From assembly GCA_910577645.1 (NCBI GenBank), contig CAJTOL010000004.1:1-64000 (forward strand): a stretch of 64,000 bases of DNA. Direction: 5' to 3'. The translations under genes were made by a program, and so were the position numbers. A model generated the notes under the pieces. It saw only the letters and a list, made by a program, of their open reading frames with translations. It had not been told where the DNA came from and ran no database searches. This document shows, in pieces, positions 1 through 8,762 of the stretch. Numbering within the stretch: position 1 is the first letter of the stretch; every line of letters begins with the position of its first letter. The DNA is from an uncultured Lachnospiraceae bacterium (GTDB taxonomy: Bacteria > Bacillota > Clostridia > Lachnospirales > Lachnospiraceae).

Positions 1-175
1 GGTTTACGAAAACGGCAATATCAGTGTTCACTTTAAGTTTGCGGACGAGTTCCGCCGGATTGCCGAGTATATTGAAATCAACACCACTGACACCGCCGAG
101 GCGGGCTGACCCCCGCCAAAGCATAAAATCCTTTTGACAGTGTGTTTTCCTAATAAAACGCAATCTTATGCCCGC
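1..175. mobile_element. Probable right end of an integrative element inserted in a parE gene
   Basis: The recombinase frame ends at 109. About 60 bp later the coding sequence of a ParE-like toxin, read from the other side, loses its expected continuation: codons down to roughly 174-176 look like normal ParE N-terminus, then a few unrelated codons lead to a stop at 150. The boundary is therefore placed near 165-175. No terminal repeat can be verified because the other end is outside the window. Confidence 0.4.
2..109 (+). CDS. Serine recombinase, C-terminal end only (partial)
   Basis: An open frame enters from the left edge and ends at a TGA at 107-109. The 35 residues (VYENGNISVHFKFADEF..., ending ...EAG) resemble the extreme C-terminus of large serine recombinases with a DUF4368 tail, found on Tn1549/Tn4451-like elements. 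The catalytic part lies outside the window. Placement just before a disrupted toxin gene fits a recombinase encoded at the end of its own element. The family call rests on a short stretch and is inference. Confidence 0.45.
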   Translation, partial: VYENGNISVHFKFADEFRRIAEYIEINTTDTAEAG

Positions 176-278
176 TAACCCTTAAGGCTGTTTCCACATC
201 AAATTGTATTGCATACCAATCTTCTATTCTCTTTAAATCTTCCCAGGCAGCAGGCAGAATCTCAACTTTATATGTCAT
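150..278 (-). pseudogene. ParE/RelE-family toxin, truncated
   Basis: ATG at 276-278 overlaps the antitoxin stop by 11 bp, the usual coupling of phd-parE pairs. The 42-residue product begins MTYKVEILPAAWEDLKRIED, a typical ParE N-terminus (about 100 residues when intact), then ends after a short unrelated tail. The core beta-sheet and C-terminal catalytic region are missing, so no active toxin is expected. The break coincides with the end of the adjacent recombinase-bearing element, which suggests insertional disruption. Confidence 0.6.
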
Positions 279-534
279 TTAATCTCTCCCTTAATCGTCC
301 TCTTGCTTGTTCTATGCTAAGGGTTTCCGCTCCGTCTATGCGTTCCTGCTCGGCCTGCAATACCTTTTCACGAAGATTTAGCATTTCTTCTCTCTTCTCA
401 AAGGCATCAATACTCATGAGTACCAGATCCCCTTCCCCATTCTTTGTAATATATATTGGCTCTTTCGTCGTTTTTGCCATATTAGAAATAGATGCATAAT
501 CATTTCGCAGAGCTGCTGACGCTTTAATTATCAT
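268..534 (-). CDS. Phd/YefM-family antitoxin
   Basis: This 88-residue protein has the Phd/YefM layout: an N-terminal DNA-binding part with the conserved pattern of alternating polar residues and 'PIYITKNGEGDLVLMS', followed by a charged helical C-terminal tail that would bind the toxin. Such antitoxins repress their own operon and neutralise a RelE/ParE RNase or gyrase poison. The RBS (AGGAGG, about 538-545) is good and the upstream 545-600 bp is extremely AT-rich, suiting an autoregulated promoter. The partner toxin is truncated, so this antitoxin is probably an orphan. Confidence 0.8.
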   Translation of the reverse strand: MIIKASAALRNDYASISNMAKTTKEPIYITKNGEGDLVLMSIDAFEKREEMLNLREKVLQAEQERIDGAETLSIEQARGRLRERLNDI

Positions 535-659
535 GACTCCTCCTATATATCTTTTTTATGATATAATTATATATTTATATTTATATACTGTAAACTCTTT
601 TCTTGGAAATTCCATAAAATGTAGCAAAGGGAAACTATCCGCCTTTCCTTTACCAAAAA

Positions 660-694
660 GGCCGCCGCAAAACTTATCTCGTCTTGCGGCGGCC
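660..694 (-). terminator. Rho-independent terminator after metQ
   Basis: A perfect 11-bp GC-rich stem (GGCCGCCGCAA at 660-670 paired with 684-694, 13-nt loop) lies 23 bp past the metQ stop. On the minus strand it is followed by a T run (655-659). It closes the methionine transporter operon. Confidence 0.88.
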
Positions 695-717
695 TCTTCT
701 TATCTAAAATAATATTA

Positions 718-1632
718 TTAGAATAACGGAACTACAGCTCCCTCATAGGTTTCTTCAATAAACTTTTTAATCTCATCACTGGTTAAGGCTTCTACCAAAG
801 CTTTGGACTTGTCGCTTGTTTCATCGCCTTCTCTCACTGCCACTACGTTGCCGTAGGTGGTTGCGGCGATAGACTGGGAATCCTCAATAGCCAGGGCATC
901 GCTGACCTTTAACCCGGCTTCAATAGCATAGTTTCCGTTAATTACGGCAATGTCGACATCAGGAAGTACACGGGGAATCTGAGCGGCTTCCACTTCCATA
1001 ATCTCCAGGTTCTTGGGATTCTCGGAGATATCATTCTTGGTCGCCTCCAGGCCGGCTCCCTCTTTCAGGGTAATCAGGCCCTGTGCTTCCAGAAGAAGCA
1101 GCGCTCTCGCCTCATTGGTCACGTCATTGGGCACTGCCACTACCGCTTTGTCTGCCACTTCTTCTAAGGAGCTTGTCTTTCCGGCATAAATGCCAAAGGG
1201 CTCGTAGTGGATAGAGGCAGCGGAAGCCAGTTTGGTGCCGAACTGGGCATTAAAGGATTCCAGATAGGGGAAATGCTGGAAATAGTTGGCATCCAGATCC
1301 CCTGCATCTAATGCATTATTGGGTTGTACATAGTCGCTGTAAACCATAACCTGCAGATCAAAGCCTTTTTCCTCCATAAGAGGCTTGGCAGCTTCCAGGA
1401 TCTCCGCATGGGGAGCCGGGCTTGCGCCTACTACCACTTTAACCAGCTCTCCGGAAGCCTTGGACTGGGCTTCACTCTCCACTGCTTCTGTTTCTGCTGC
1501 CTCTCCACTGGTTTCAGTTTCCGCTGCCGTAGTGGCCGCCGCTGTGGTGGAATTTGCGCCGTTTCCCCCGCAGGCGGTTAAAGAGGCGGCCCCAAGAAGG
1601 GCGGCCAGCACCAGACTTATCTGTTTTTTCAT
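718..1632 (-). CDS. metQ: Methionine ABC transporter substrate-binding lipoprotein (NlpA/MetQ)
   Basis: 304 residues. A lipoprotein signal peptide ends in LTAC at about residues 18-21, so the mature protein is anchored outside the membrane at Cys21. A Ser/Thr/Ala/Glu-rich linker (about 25-60) precedes an NlpA domain with the family signature 'ANYFQHFPYLESFN'. It captures methionine and hands it to the MetI permease. A GAGGAGG RBS precedes the ATG. It is the last gene of prfC-pepV-metN-metI-metQ. The 163-bp gap before it holds a strong hairpin, and a terminator follows. Substrate is inferred from family and context. Confidence 0.93.
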   Translation of the reverse strand: MKKQISLVLAALLGAASLTACGGNGANSTTAAATTAAETETSGEAAETEAVESEAQSKASGELVKVVVGASPAPHAEILEAAKPLMEEKGFDLQVMVYSDYVQPNNALDAGDLDANYFQHFPYLESFNAQFGTKLASAASIHYEPFGIYAGKTSSLEEVADKAVVAVPNDVTNEARALLLLEAQGLITLKEGAGLEATKNDISENPKNLEIMEVEAAQIPRVLPDVDIAVINGNYAIEAGLKVSDALAIEDSQSIAATTYGNVVAVREGDETSDKSKALVEALTSDEIKKFIEETYEGAVVPLF

Positions 1633-1664
1633 AATCGTTTCCTCCTCTTTAAATAAAAAGTTTT

Positions 1665-1710
1665 GGTACAGCCCCTGCCTGAATTTTTCAATACATGCCA
1701 GGGCTGTACC
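1665..1710 (-). other. Hairpin between metI and metQ
   Basis: GGTACAGCCC at 1665-1674 pairs perfectly with GGGCTGTACC at 1701-1710, extended by two further pairs past a bulged C. No T run follows directly on the minus strand, so it looks more like a processing or mRNA-stability element than a terminator. It would lie just upstream of the metQ RBS and could set metQ levels apart from metNI. Confidence 0.5.
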
Positions 1711-1795
1711 GGTAATTTATATCACAGGCCTTTCCGTTGCCGAAACAGGCTTTGCAATATCATAAAATATTGGGACAAAAAAGCTTTTGACCCTT

Positions 1796-2461
1796 CTATC
1801 GGATCCGTTTGTCATTTACCTTTGAAAGCTTCATAAAGGATTCCTGAATAATCTGGACAATGATTACCATTATGGCCACGGTAATCAGCATAATGTCTGT
1901 CTGATAACGGTAGTATCCGTAATTAATGGCAATGGCTCCCAGTCCTCCAGCCCCTACAAAGCCGCCCATGGCGGTATACCCTAAAATAGTAGTGACAGAA
2001 ATTGCCGCTCCCACCAACAGGGAGGGCTTAGACTCCGGAAGCAGTACTTTATAGATGATCTGCCAGGTGGAAGCCCCCATAGACTTGGCCGCCTCAATCA
2101 CCCCGGCGTCCACTTCCCGGAAGGAGGATTCCACCATCCGGGCAATGTAAGGGGAGCCAGCCACAATCAGGGGAAATACCATGGCATTGGGGCCAATGGT
2201 GGTTCCCACTACTTTTCTGGTAACCGGAAGAAGCATAATTGCCAGGATAATAAAAGGCACGGAGCGAAGAAGGTTAATGATAATCCCCAAAGCCTTTTCT
2301 ACAGCAGGAACCGGCTTAATGCCGTCTTTTGCCGTAACCACCAGGATTACTCCTAAGGGGATCCCGATTACATAAGAAAAAATGGAGGACATGGCTACCA
2401 TATAGATGGTCTCCCAGATTCCTGTCCCCAGCATATTCAAAGTTGTGGAATCAATCTGCAT
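1796..2461 (-). CDS. metI: Methionine ABC transporter permease
   Basis: 221 residues with about five hydrophobic segments and the binding-protein-dependent permease loop (EAAKSMGASTWQIIYKVLLP, about 125-144) that docks on the ATPase. Length matches MetI (about 217). The start at 2461 overlaps the metN stop by 11 bp and has a GAGGAGG RBS inside metN, so the two are translationally coupled. It forms the membrane channel of the MetNIQ importer. Confidence 0.93.
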   Translation of the reverse strand: MQIDSTTLNMLGTGIWETIYMVAMSSIFSYVIGIPLGVILVVTAKDGIKPVPAVEKALGIIINLLRSVPFIILAIMLLPVTRKVVGTTIGPNAMVFPLIVAGSPYIARMVESSFREVDAGVIEAAKSMGASTWQIIYKVLLPESKPSLLVGAAISVTTILGYTAMGGFVGAGGLGAIAINYGYYRYQTDIMLITVAIMVIIVQIIQESFMKLSKVNDKRIR

Positions 2462-3467
2462 CTTCTGTTACCTCCTCAAAAGGCACCTTGGCGGCATTTA
2501 AATAGCTGGTCACCCTCCGCGCCTCCGTCTCGTCCTCGGGAAGCTGGATAATCATCTGTCCCATGGCAGTTCCGTTTAAATCCCTGGTGGCAGCGTACAT
2601 AATATTTACCGGTGTTTTACAGGCCAGAATCAGCTTGGCTAAAACCGGTTCTGAGGATGCCCTGCCGTCAAAAATAATCCGGATCCGGCGGCTGTTGCCA
2701 AAATCCGTGTTTTCCACCGCATCTCCCAAAATAAGCTGACGGCCAATTCTGGATTTCGGCTCGGAAAAGATCTCCGACACCTTTCCTGATTCTGCAATCT
2801 GGCTTTGATCAATAATGGCAACCCTGTCGCAGATAGCCTCAATTACCGCCATCTCATGGGTAATAACAATGACCGTAACCCCCAAATCCTGATTAATCTG
2901 TTTTAACAGCTGCAGGATGGATTTGGTAGTATTGGGATCTAATGCACTGGTGGCCTCATCGCACAAAAGCACCTTGGGGTTGGTAGCCAGCGCCCTTGCA
3001 ATGGCCACCCTCTGCTTCTGTCCGCCGGACAGCTGGGCCGGATAGGCCTTCATCCTGTCCTTTAAGCCTACCAGCTCCAGAAGGTCTTCTGCCCTCTTTT
3101 TTGCCTCCGCCTTGGGGACTCCGGCAATCTCCAGGGGAAAGCAGATATTCTGCAGAACATTCCTCTGGGCCAAGAGATTAAACTGCTGAAAGATCATACC
3201 CATGGATCTTCTGGCAGTACGGATTCCGGCTTCTCCCAGATCCCCCAGGCTCTTGCCTTCAAAAATCACTTTTCCGGCCGTAGGTTCTTCCAGGAAATTA
3301 ATACACCGCACCAGAGTACTCTTTCCCGCTCCCGACAGTCCGATAATCCCAAAAATCTCTCCTCTTTCAATTTCCAGGTTAATATGATCTAAAGCAGTAA
3401 CCGTGCCGTTTGCAGTATAAAACTGCTTACCCAGCTCTTCCAGCCTGATAATGGCATCTGCTGACAT
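2451..3467 (-). CDS. metN: Methionine ABC transporter ATPase
   Basis: 338 residues from the ATG at 3467, preceded by AAGGAAGG; an ATG nine codons upstream lacks a good RBS. The N-terminal ABC domain has Walker A GLSGAGKST (43-51), signature LSGGQKQR (about 145) and Walker B VLLCDEATSALD (about 165). The last 80 residues form the NIL/ACT-like domain that senses methionine and inhibits transport in MetN proteins. It lies 17 bp after the dipeptidase gene. No S-box riboswitch or promoter separates them, so expression probably comes from upstream. Confidence 0.94.
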   Translation of the reverse strand: MSADAIIRLEELGKQFYTANGTVTALDHINLEIERGEIFGIIGLSGAGKSTLVRCINFLEEPTAGKVIFEGKSLGDLGEAGIRTARRSMGMIFQQFNLLAQRNVLQNICFPLEIAGVPKAEAKKRAEDLLELVGLKDRMKAYPAQLSGGQKQRVAIARALATNPKVLLCDEATSALDPNTTKSILQLLKQINQDLGVTVIVITHEMAVIEAICDRVAIIDQSQIAESGKVSEIFSEPKSRIGRQLILGDAVENTDFGNSRRIRIIFDGRASSEPVLAKLILACKTPVNIMYAATRDLNGTAMGQMIIQLPEDETEARRVTSYLNAAKVPFEEVTEDAD

Positions 3468-3484
3468 AGTGTTGCCTTCCTTTC

Positions 3485-4909
3485 TTATGAGCACAAATCA
3501 ATAATTACCTGGGCAAAAATCTCTGCGCTGACCACCAGCTCATCAATAACGGCAAATTCATCTGCCCCGTGCATCCGGTTGTCAGTCTCCGGCATGGACG
3601 CGCCAAAGGCGACTCCGTTCTTTAAGTGGTGGACATAGGTGCCGCCGCCAATGGCCAGGCATTCTCCTTTTCTTCCTGTGTAATCCTCATAAACCTTTAA
3701 AAGAGTCTTTACAAAATCAGAGCTGCCGTCCACATGGTGGGGAGGGGTCATCTCCTTGTTGTGAAGAGTGATACCCTTTTGGGCCATTGTCTCTTTCACT
3801 ACGTTCAGGGTATTTTCCTCGTTGGAGCAGATGGGACAGCGGGCGTCAAATGTGCCGTCTAAGCTTCCCTCATCAATGGTCAGAAGGGTAAGGGCCAGGG
3901 TTAAATCTCCAGACAGCTCATCCCTCATTTTTACTCCCAGAGCTTCTCCGTTTAAATCCCCATGGGGGAACAGTTCTGTCAGTTTCTTTACATAATCTGT
4001 CTGGGGGCACTCTGCCAGAGGCAGACGGCTAATCAGGTTTAAAAGGGCCGTCAACGCGTTTTTTCCTGCCTCAGGGCTGGAGGCATGGGCGCCGGCGCCT
4101 ACAGCGGTGATGGTATAAATCGGGTCATCTTCCAGGGAATCCTGGGCAGTAAGCAGAAACTCTATATCCAGTTCCTTTTCCGCCTCATCGATTATCGGGC
4201 GGATATCCTCTAAGGTAAGGCTGCCCAGCTCAATAGTGGCAAAAGCCTTTCCCGGAACCACATTGGCCTTGATTCCTGCTTCAAAGGAAATCAGCCGGGG
4301 AAGGGCCTCCGACTCCTCCCACTCTGCCGTAAAATGACCGTTTAACCGGCCCTTTTCAATATTGACCACAGGATAGGAAGCATCCGGTGAGAAGGTCATG
4401 GGAGCCTCCGGCTCCTGGTCATAATAGTGGGCAATATCTGAGCTTCCGCATTCCTCATCTGTGCCCAAAATCAGCCGGACATTTTTCTTTAAGGGGATTC
4501 CCAGCTCTTTTACGCAGCGCATGGCGTAAAGGGCTGCAACTGCCGGGCCTTTATCATCAGCGGTTCCCCGGCCATAGATCTTTCCGTCCTTTACCAGGGG
4601 TTCAAAAGCCTCTGTCACAGTCCATCCCTCTCCTGCCGGTACTACGTCCAGATGAGCCAGGATGTCCAGATGCCGCTCCAGATTGCCAAAATCCACGGTT
4701 CCCACATAACTGTCATAATTGGTGGTAATAAAACCGTAATTCTCCGCCATGGAAAGGGCGGCTCCCAGGGCCCGGAAGGTTCCGCTTCCAAAGGGCATCC
4801 CGACTTTGTAGGACATCTTTTCGCTATTAATGCGGCACAGAGTGGAAATATCCTCCAACATCTCCTGCTTATGATCTTTCATATATTTTTTAATCTGCTC
4901 CTGATACAT
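3485..4909 (-). CDS. pepV: M20-family dipeptidase, PepV/Sapep type
   Basis: 474 residues from the ATG at 4909 (GGAG RBS). Further upstream starts would overlap prfC. The metallopeptidase motifs are present: HLDVVPAGEGW (H86, D88), GRGTADDKGP with the bridging Asp (about 118) and TDEECGSSD with catalytic and metal Glu (about 152). Residues 190-330 form the lid/dimer domain. Enzymes of this group cleave dipeptides in the cytoplasm. Linkage to methionine uptake suggests a role in amino-acid supply, which is inference. Confidence 0.88.
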   Translation of the reverse strand: MYQEQIKKYMKDHKQEMLEDISTLCRINSEKMSYKVGMPFGSGTFRALGAALSMAENYGFITTNYDSYVGTVDFGNLERHLDILAHLDVVPAGEGWTVTEAFEPLVKDGKIYGRGTADDKGPAVAALYAMRCVKELGIPLKKNVRLILGTDEECGSSDIAHYYDQEPEAPMTFSPDASYPVVNIEKGRLNGHFTAEWEESEALPRLISFEAGIKANVVPGKAFATIELGSLTLEDIRPIIDEAEKELDIEFLLTAQDSLEDDPIYTITAVGAGAHASSPEAGKNALTALLNLISRLPLAECPQTDYVKKLTELFPHGDLNGEALGVKMRDELSGDLTLALTLLTIDEGSLDGTFDARCPICSNEENTLNVVKETMAQKGITLHNKEMTPPHHVDGSSDFVKTLLKVYEDYTGRKGECLAIGGGTYVHHLKNGVAFGASMPETDNRMHGADEFAVIDELVVSAEIFAQVIIDLCS

Positions 4910-4943
4910 ACAACTCCAATCCTTTCTATGGTTAATTTCCTCA

Positions 4944-6536
4944 CTAGTTCCTTCCAAATTCGCTGAGCACCAGGCCGGGATTGCGTTCCTCCACCATTCC
5001 CACGCTCCAGCTGTTGACAAACAGCAGCAGTGGATTTCCTTTTAAATCCCGGATCCGCTTCATATCCGAGGTGCCCTGGATCCGCTCTGCGTCCACCTCT
5101 TCCTTATTTTCTACCCAGCGGATATACTCATAAGGCAGCCGGTCTAAACGCACCTCCACGTTATACTCGTTCTGCAGACGGTAGGTGAGAACCTCAAACT
5201 GAAGTACTCCTACTACCCCTACTATAATCTCTTCCATCCCGGTGTTAAATTCCTGGAAAATCTGGATAGCTCCCTCCTGGGCAATCTGGTTAACCCCCTT
5301 TAAAAACTGTTTCCTCTTCATGGTATCAATCTGCCGCACCCTGGCAAAATGTTCCGGCGCAAAGGTAGGGATTCCTTCAAATTCAAATTTCTCATTGGAC
5401 AGGCACAGAGTATCGCCGATAGAGAAAATGCCCGGATCAAAAACTCCGATAATATCCCCTGCATAGGCCTCCTCCACAATCTTTCTGTCCTGGGCCATCA
5501 TCTGCTGAGGCTGGCTTAACCGCAGCTTTTTTCCTCCCTGGACATGATTTACTTCCATTCCGGCCTGGAATTTGCCGGACACAATCCGCATAAACGCAAT
5601 TCGATCTCTGTGCGCCTTGTTCATATTGGCCTGAATCTTAAATACAAAGGCGGAAAAATCCTCCCCAAAAGGATCAATCTCCCTGGTAATGGCTTTTCTG
5701 GACAAAGGAGAGGTAGTCATCTCCAAAAAGTGCTTCAGGAATGTTTCCACGCCAAAATTGGTAAGGGCGGAACCGAAAAATACCGGGGACAGCTCCCCTG
5801 CCCGAACCCGTTCCATATCAAACTCATCACTGGCTCCGTCCAGCAGATCAATTTCATCTAAAAGCTGTTGATGAAAATCCGGTCCGATAAGGGCGTCCAC
5901 ATCTTCTCCTGCCATGTCAAATTCCCGGGAAGCCACTTCTTTCTGGCCCCCCATGGCTGCCGTAAAGGTGGTAATCCTTTTGGTGTTTCTGTCATAAACC
6001 CCCTTAAAACTCTTTCCGCAGCCGATTGGCCAGTTGACGGGGCATGTACGGATGCCAAGGACATCCTCAATTTCATCCATCAGTTCAAAGGGCTCCCTGG
6101 CTTCCCTGTCCATCTTATTAATAAAGGTAAAAATCGGGATATGGCGCATAACGCAGACCTTAAACAGCTTGATGGTCTGAGCCTCAACACCCTTGGAACC
6201 GTCAATAACCATAACCGCAGAATCCGCTGCCATCAAAGTACGGTAGGTATCCTCGGAGAAGTCCTGATGCCCGGGGGTATCCAGGATGTTGATACAGAAT
6301 CCGTCATAGTTAAACTGCATAACAGAAGAGGTAACGGAAATTCCTCTTTCTTTCTCGATCTCCATCCAGTCGGAAACCGCATATTTGGCGGCCTTTCTTC
6401 CTTTTACCGTTCCGGCCAGGTTAATGGCTCCGCCATAAAGCAAAAATTTCTCCGTTAATGTGGTCTTTCCTGCATCAGGATGAGAAATAATCGCAAAGGT
6501 TCTTCTTTTTTTTATTTCTTCCGCAATATTTGCCAA
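4944..6536 (-). CDS. prfC: Peptide chain release factor 3
   Basis: A GTPase that recycles RF1/RF2 from terminated ribosomes. The start is taken as UUG at 6536 (530 residues), because GGAGG at 6545-6549 sits 8 nt upstream; a longer reading frame would start inside that RBS. Visible motifs: SHPDAGKTT P-loop near residue 20, DTPGHQDFSEDTYRTL (G3 plus the RF3 signature) and NKMD (G4). Length matches RF3 (about 529) rather than EF-G. It is the first gene of the pepV/met transcription unit. Confidence 0.93.
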   Translation of the reverse strand: MANIAEEIKKRRTFAIISHPDAGKTTLTEKFLLYGGAINLAGTVKGRKAAKYAVSDWMEIEKERGISVTSSVMQFNYDGFCINILDTPGHQDFSEDTYRTLMAADSAVMVIDGSKGVEAQTIKLFKVCVMRHIPIFTFINKMDREAREPFELMDEIEDVLGIRTCPVNWPIGCGKSFKGVYDRNTKRITTFTAAMGGQKEVASREFDMAGEDVDALIGPDFHQQLLDEIDLLDGASDEFDMERVRAGELSPVFFGSALTNFGVETFLKHFLEMTTSPLSRKAITREIDPFGEDFSAFVFKIQANMNKAHRDRIAFMRIVSGKFQAGMEVNHVQGGKKLRLSQPQQMMAQDRKIVEEAYAGDIIGVFDPGIFSIGDTLCLSNEKFEFEGIPTFAPEHFARVRQIDTMKRKQFLKGVNQIAQEGAIQIFQEFNTGMEEIIVGVVGVLQFEVLTYRLQNEYNVEVRLDRLPYEYIRWVENKEEVDAERIQGTSDMKRIRDLKGNPLLLFVNSWSVGMVEERNPGLVLSEFGRN

Positions 6537-6646
6537 AAGTCTTTCCTCCAAAAATTCATTTTACCCCAGTATCAAAACATTCTAGTATTATTCCGTTATA
6601 AAGTCAAGATTTTCCGGATTTTTTTCAACGCGGCGCCCAAAGAGAG

Positions 6647-7834
6647 TTATCCGAAAATCTCGCTTAAAAGCCTGTGAGCCACCTCTTCTTTGGTCATCTT
6701 CTCCAGCTCTGTTTCTTTTTCCGGAGTAATAATGGTCACCACATTGGTATCCACGCCGAATCCTGCTCCGGGTACCTTCAGGTTGTTGGCCACGATCATG
6801 TCCAGATTCTTTTTCTTAAGCTTATCCCGGGAATTCTCCAGCATATCCTGGGTTTCCATGGAGAACCCGCACAAAAACTGGCCGTCCTGCTTATGGGTTC
6901 CCAGATAAGCCAAAATGTCGTCGGTTCTCTCCAGGTCAATGGTCAGATTGCCGTCTTTCTTCTTTACCTTCTCCGGGCTGACAGCAGAAGGCCGGTAGTC
7001 TGCTACTGCTGCTGCCTTGATAACACAATCCTGCTCCCGGCTTAACAGGGCCACCTTGTCAAACATCTCCTTGGCAGTGATCACATCTATGATTCTTACA
7101 AACCTGGGCCGTTTTAAGGTGGTGGGGCCGGTAACCAGGGTTACCTCTGCCCCCCGGTAAGCGGCGGCGGAAGCGATGGCATAGCCCATTTTTCCTGTGG
7201 AATGGTTGGTAATATAGCGCACCGGATCCAGGGCTTCTTTTGTAGGCCCTGCGGTAACCAGGATTTTCTTTCCCGTCAAATCCTTGGAATAGGCAATCGC
7301 TCTTCCGATATAGTCAAACAGCTCCTCCGGCTCCGGCATCTTTCCCGCTCCGGTATCGCCGCAGGCCAGGTATCCGGTTGCCGGCTTTATCACTTCCATG
7401 CCGTACTTTTCGCAAATTTTTAAATTGTCCTGAGTGACAGGATTTTCATACATATTAGTATTCATAGCCGGAGCAATGATCTTATGGCAGCGGCAGGCCA
7501 GCGCCGTGGTGGTCAGCATATCGTCGGCAATGCCGTGAGCTATCTTGGCGATCACATTGGCGGAAGCCGGGGCTATCATAAGTACATCCGCCCTTTTGGC
7601 AATGGCCACATGTTCCACGCTGAACTCAAAATTCCGGTCAAAGGTATCCACCAGGCATTTGTTCCCGGTAAGGCTTTCAAAGGTGATGGGATTAATAAAG
7701 TTGACTGCATTTTTCGTCATCAGAACCTGGACATTGGCGTTTTTCTTTACCAGCATGCTGGCCAGCCCGGCGATTTTATATGCTGCAATGCTTCCGGTAA
7801 CACCTAAAAGCACATTTTTTCCCTGTAAGTTCAT
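6647..7834 (-). CDS. coaBC: Bifunctional phosphopantothenoylcysteine decarboxylase / phosphopantothenate-cysteine ligase
   Basis: 395 residues, the normal CoaBC length. The N-terminal flavoprotein half (about 1-185) carries the decarboxylase with the active-site Cys loop GYLACGDTGAGKMPEP (Cys near 158). The C-terminal half starts at GKKILVTAGPTKE and contains NHSTGKMG and the AAVADYRP/KKKDG segments of the CTP-dependent ligase. Together they turn 4'-phosphopantothenate into 4'-phosphopantetheine. It is divergent from coaX, which makes its substrate. Confidence 0.95.
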   Translation of the reverse strand: MNLQGKNVLLGVTGSIAAYKIAGLASMLVKKNANVQVLMTKNAVNFINPITFESLTGNKCLVDTFDRNFEFSVEHVAIAKRADVLMIAPASANVIAKIAHGIADDMLTTTALACRCHKIIAPAMNTNMYENPVTQDNLKICEKYGMEVIKPATGYLACGDTGAGKMPEPEELFDYIGRAIAYSKDLTGKKILVTAGPTKEALDPVRYITNHSTGKMGYAIASAAAYRGAEVTLVTGPTTLKRPRFVRIIDVITAKEMFDKVALLSREQDCVIKAAAVADYRPSAVSPEKVKKKDGNLTIDLERTDDILAYLGTHKQDGQFLCGFSMETQDMLENSRDKLKKKNLDMIVANNLKVPGAGFGVDTNVVTIITPEKETELEKMTKEEVAHRLLSEIFG

Positions 7835-7890
7835 GGCAAATTCCTCCCCTGGCAGCTTTACAGCCGCCCTATCCTATGTTACAATCTCTA

Positions 7891-7918
7891 CCATCATAGC
7901 ATAATTCTAATATGATGG
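7891..7918. promoter_or_regulatory. Inverted repeat in the coaBC/coaX divergent region
   Basis: CCATCATA at 7891-7898 and TATGATGG at 7911-7918 form a perfect 8-bp dyad with a 12-bp spacer in the 98-bp region between the two start codons. Each half contains a TATGAT that could serve as a -10 element on its own strand. The symmetry suggests paired promoters or a shared operator. No regulator can be named. Confidence 0.35.
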
Positions 7919-7932
7919 AAAGGAGTTTCCAC

Positions 7933-8712
7933 ATGATTTTAGCAATTGACATGGGAAATACCAATATCGTGATAGGCGGTATTGATGAACAAAAGACCTA
8001 TTTTGAAGAGCGGATCACCACTGTCCATTCCAGAACCAGTACGGAGTACGCTCTGCTGATTAAGGATATTCTGGAGCTACATTCCATTGATAAAAGTCAG
8101 ATTGAGGGAGGCATCGTATCCTCTGTAGTTCCGCCCCTAAACGCTCCCATCCAGTCTGCCATCAAGAAAATTTTCGGCCGCAGGCCTCTTATGGTGGGGG
8201 CAGGGATGAAAACCGGCCTTAATATTATTATGGACAACCCAAAAACCGTGGGAAGCGATCAGATTGTCGATGCCATTGCCGCCCTTCAGGAGTACCCCTG
8301 TCCGATTATCGTCATTGATATGGGAACCGCAACCACCATGTCCGTAATAGACAAATCCGGCAATTACACCGGCGGCGTAATTCTTCCCGGCCTTAAGGTC
8401 TCCCTGGATTCCTTAAGCAGCAAGGCCGCCCAGCTTCCCTATATCAGCCTGGATATTCCGGGGCGGGTTATCGGCAAGAATACCATTGATTGTATGCGTA
8501 GCGGGATCCTCTACGGCAACGCGGCCCAGATGGACGGAATCATTGACAGAATGGAGGAGGAATTGGGAGAAACCGCTTCTGTAGTAGCCACCGGAGGCCT
8601 CTCCCGCTTTGTAACCCCTCTGTGCCGCCACAAAATCCATTACGATCAGGCCCTCCTGCTAAAAGGGCTGCTGGTTCTTTATCGGAAAAATACAACAGAA
8701 AAGGGAGCCTGA
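7933..8712 (+). CDS. coaX: Type III pantothenate kinase
   Basis: 259 residues from the ATG at 7933, preceded by AAAGGAG at 7919-7925; an ATG at 7912 would include that RBS. The ASKHA-fold signatures are visible: DMGNTN (residues 6-11), GSDQIVDA, and IDMGTATT (phosphate 2/Mg site). It phosphorylates pantothenate, the first step of CoA synthesis, and is insensitive to CoA feedback in characterised members. It is divergently paired with coaBC. Confidence 0.94.
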   Translation: MILAIDMGNTNIVIGGIDEQKTYFEERITTVHSRTSTEYALLIKDILELHSIDKSQIEGGIVSSVVPPLNAPIQSAIKKIFGRRPLMVGAGMKTGLNIIMDNPKTVGSDQIVDAIAALQEYPCPIIVIDMGTATTMSVIDKSGNYTGGVILPGLKVSLDSLSSKAAQLPYISLDIPGRVIGKNTIDCMRSGILYGNAAQMDGIIDRMEEELGETASVVATGGLSRFVTPLCRHKIHYDQALLLKGLLVLYRKNTTEKGA

Positions 8713-8762
8713 TTCACAGAACCGCTCCCGCTTCTTTAATCTCTTTCTCTATCTGATCTCTG

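Noticed and set aside
3468..3484. Possible SAM riboswitch before metN
   Set aside because: Only 17 bp separate metN from the dipeptidase gene; there is no room for an S-box and none was seen upstream of prfC.
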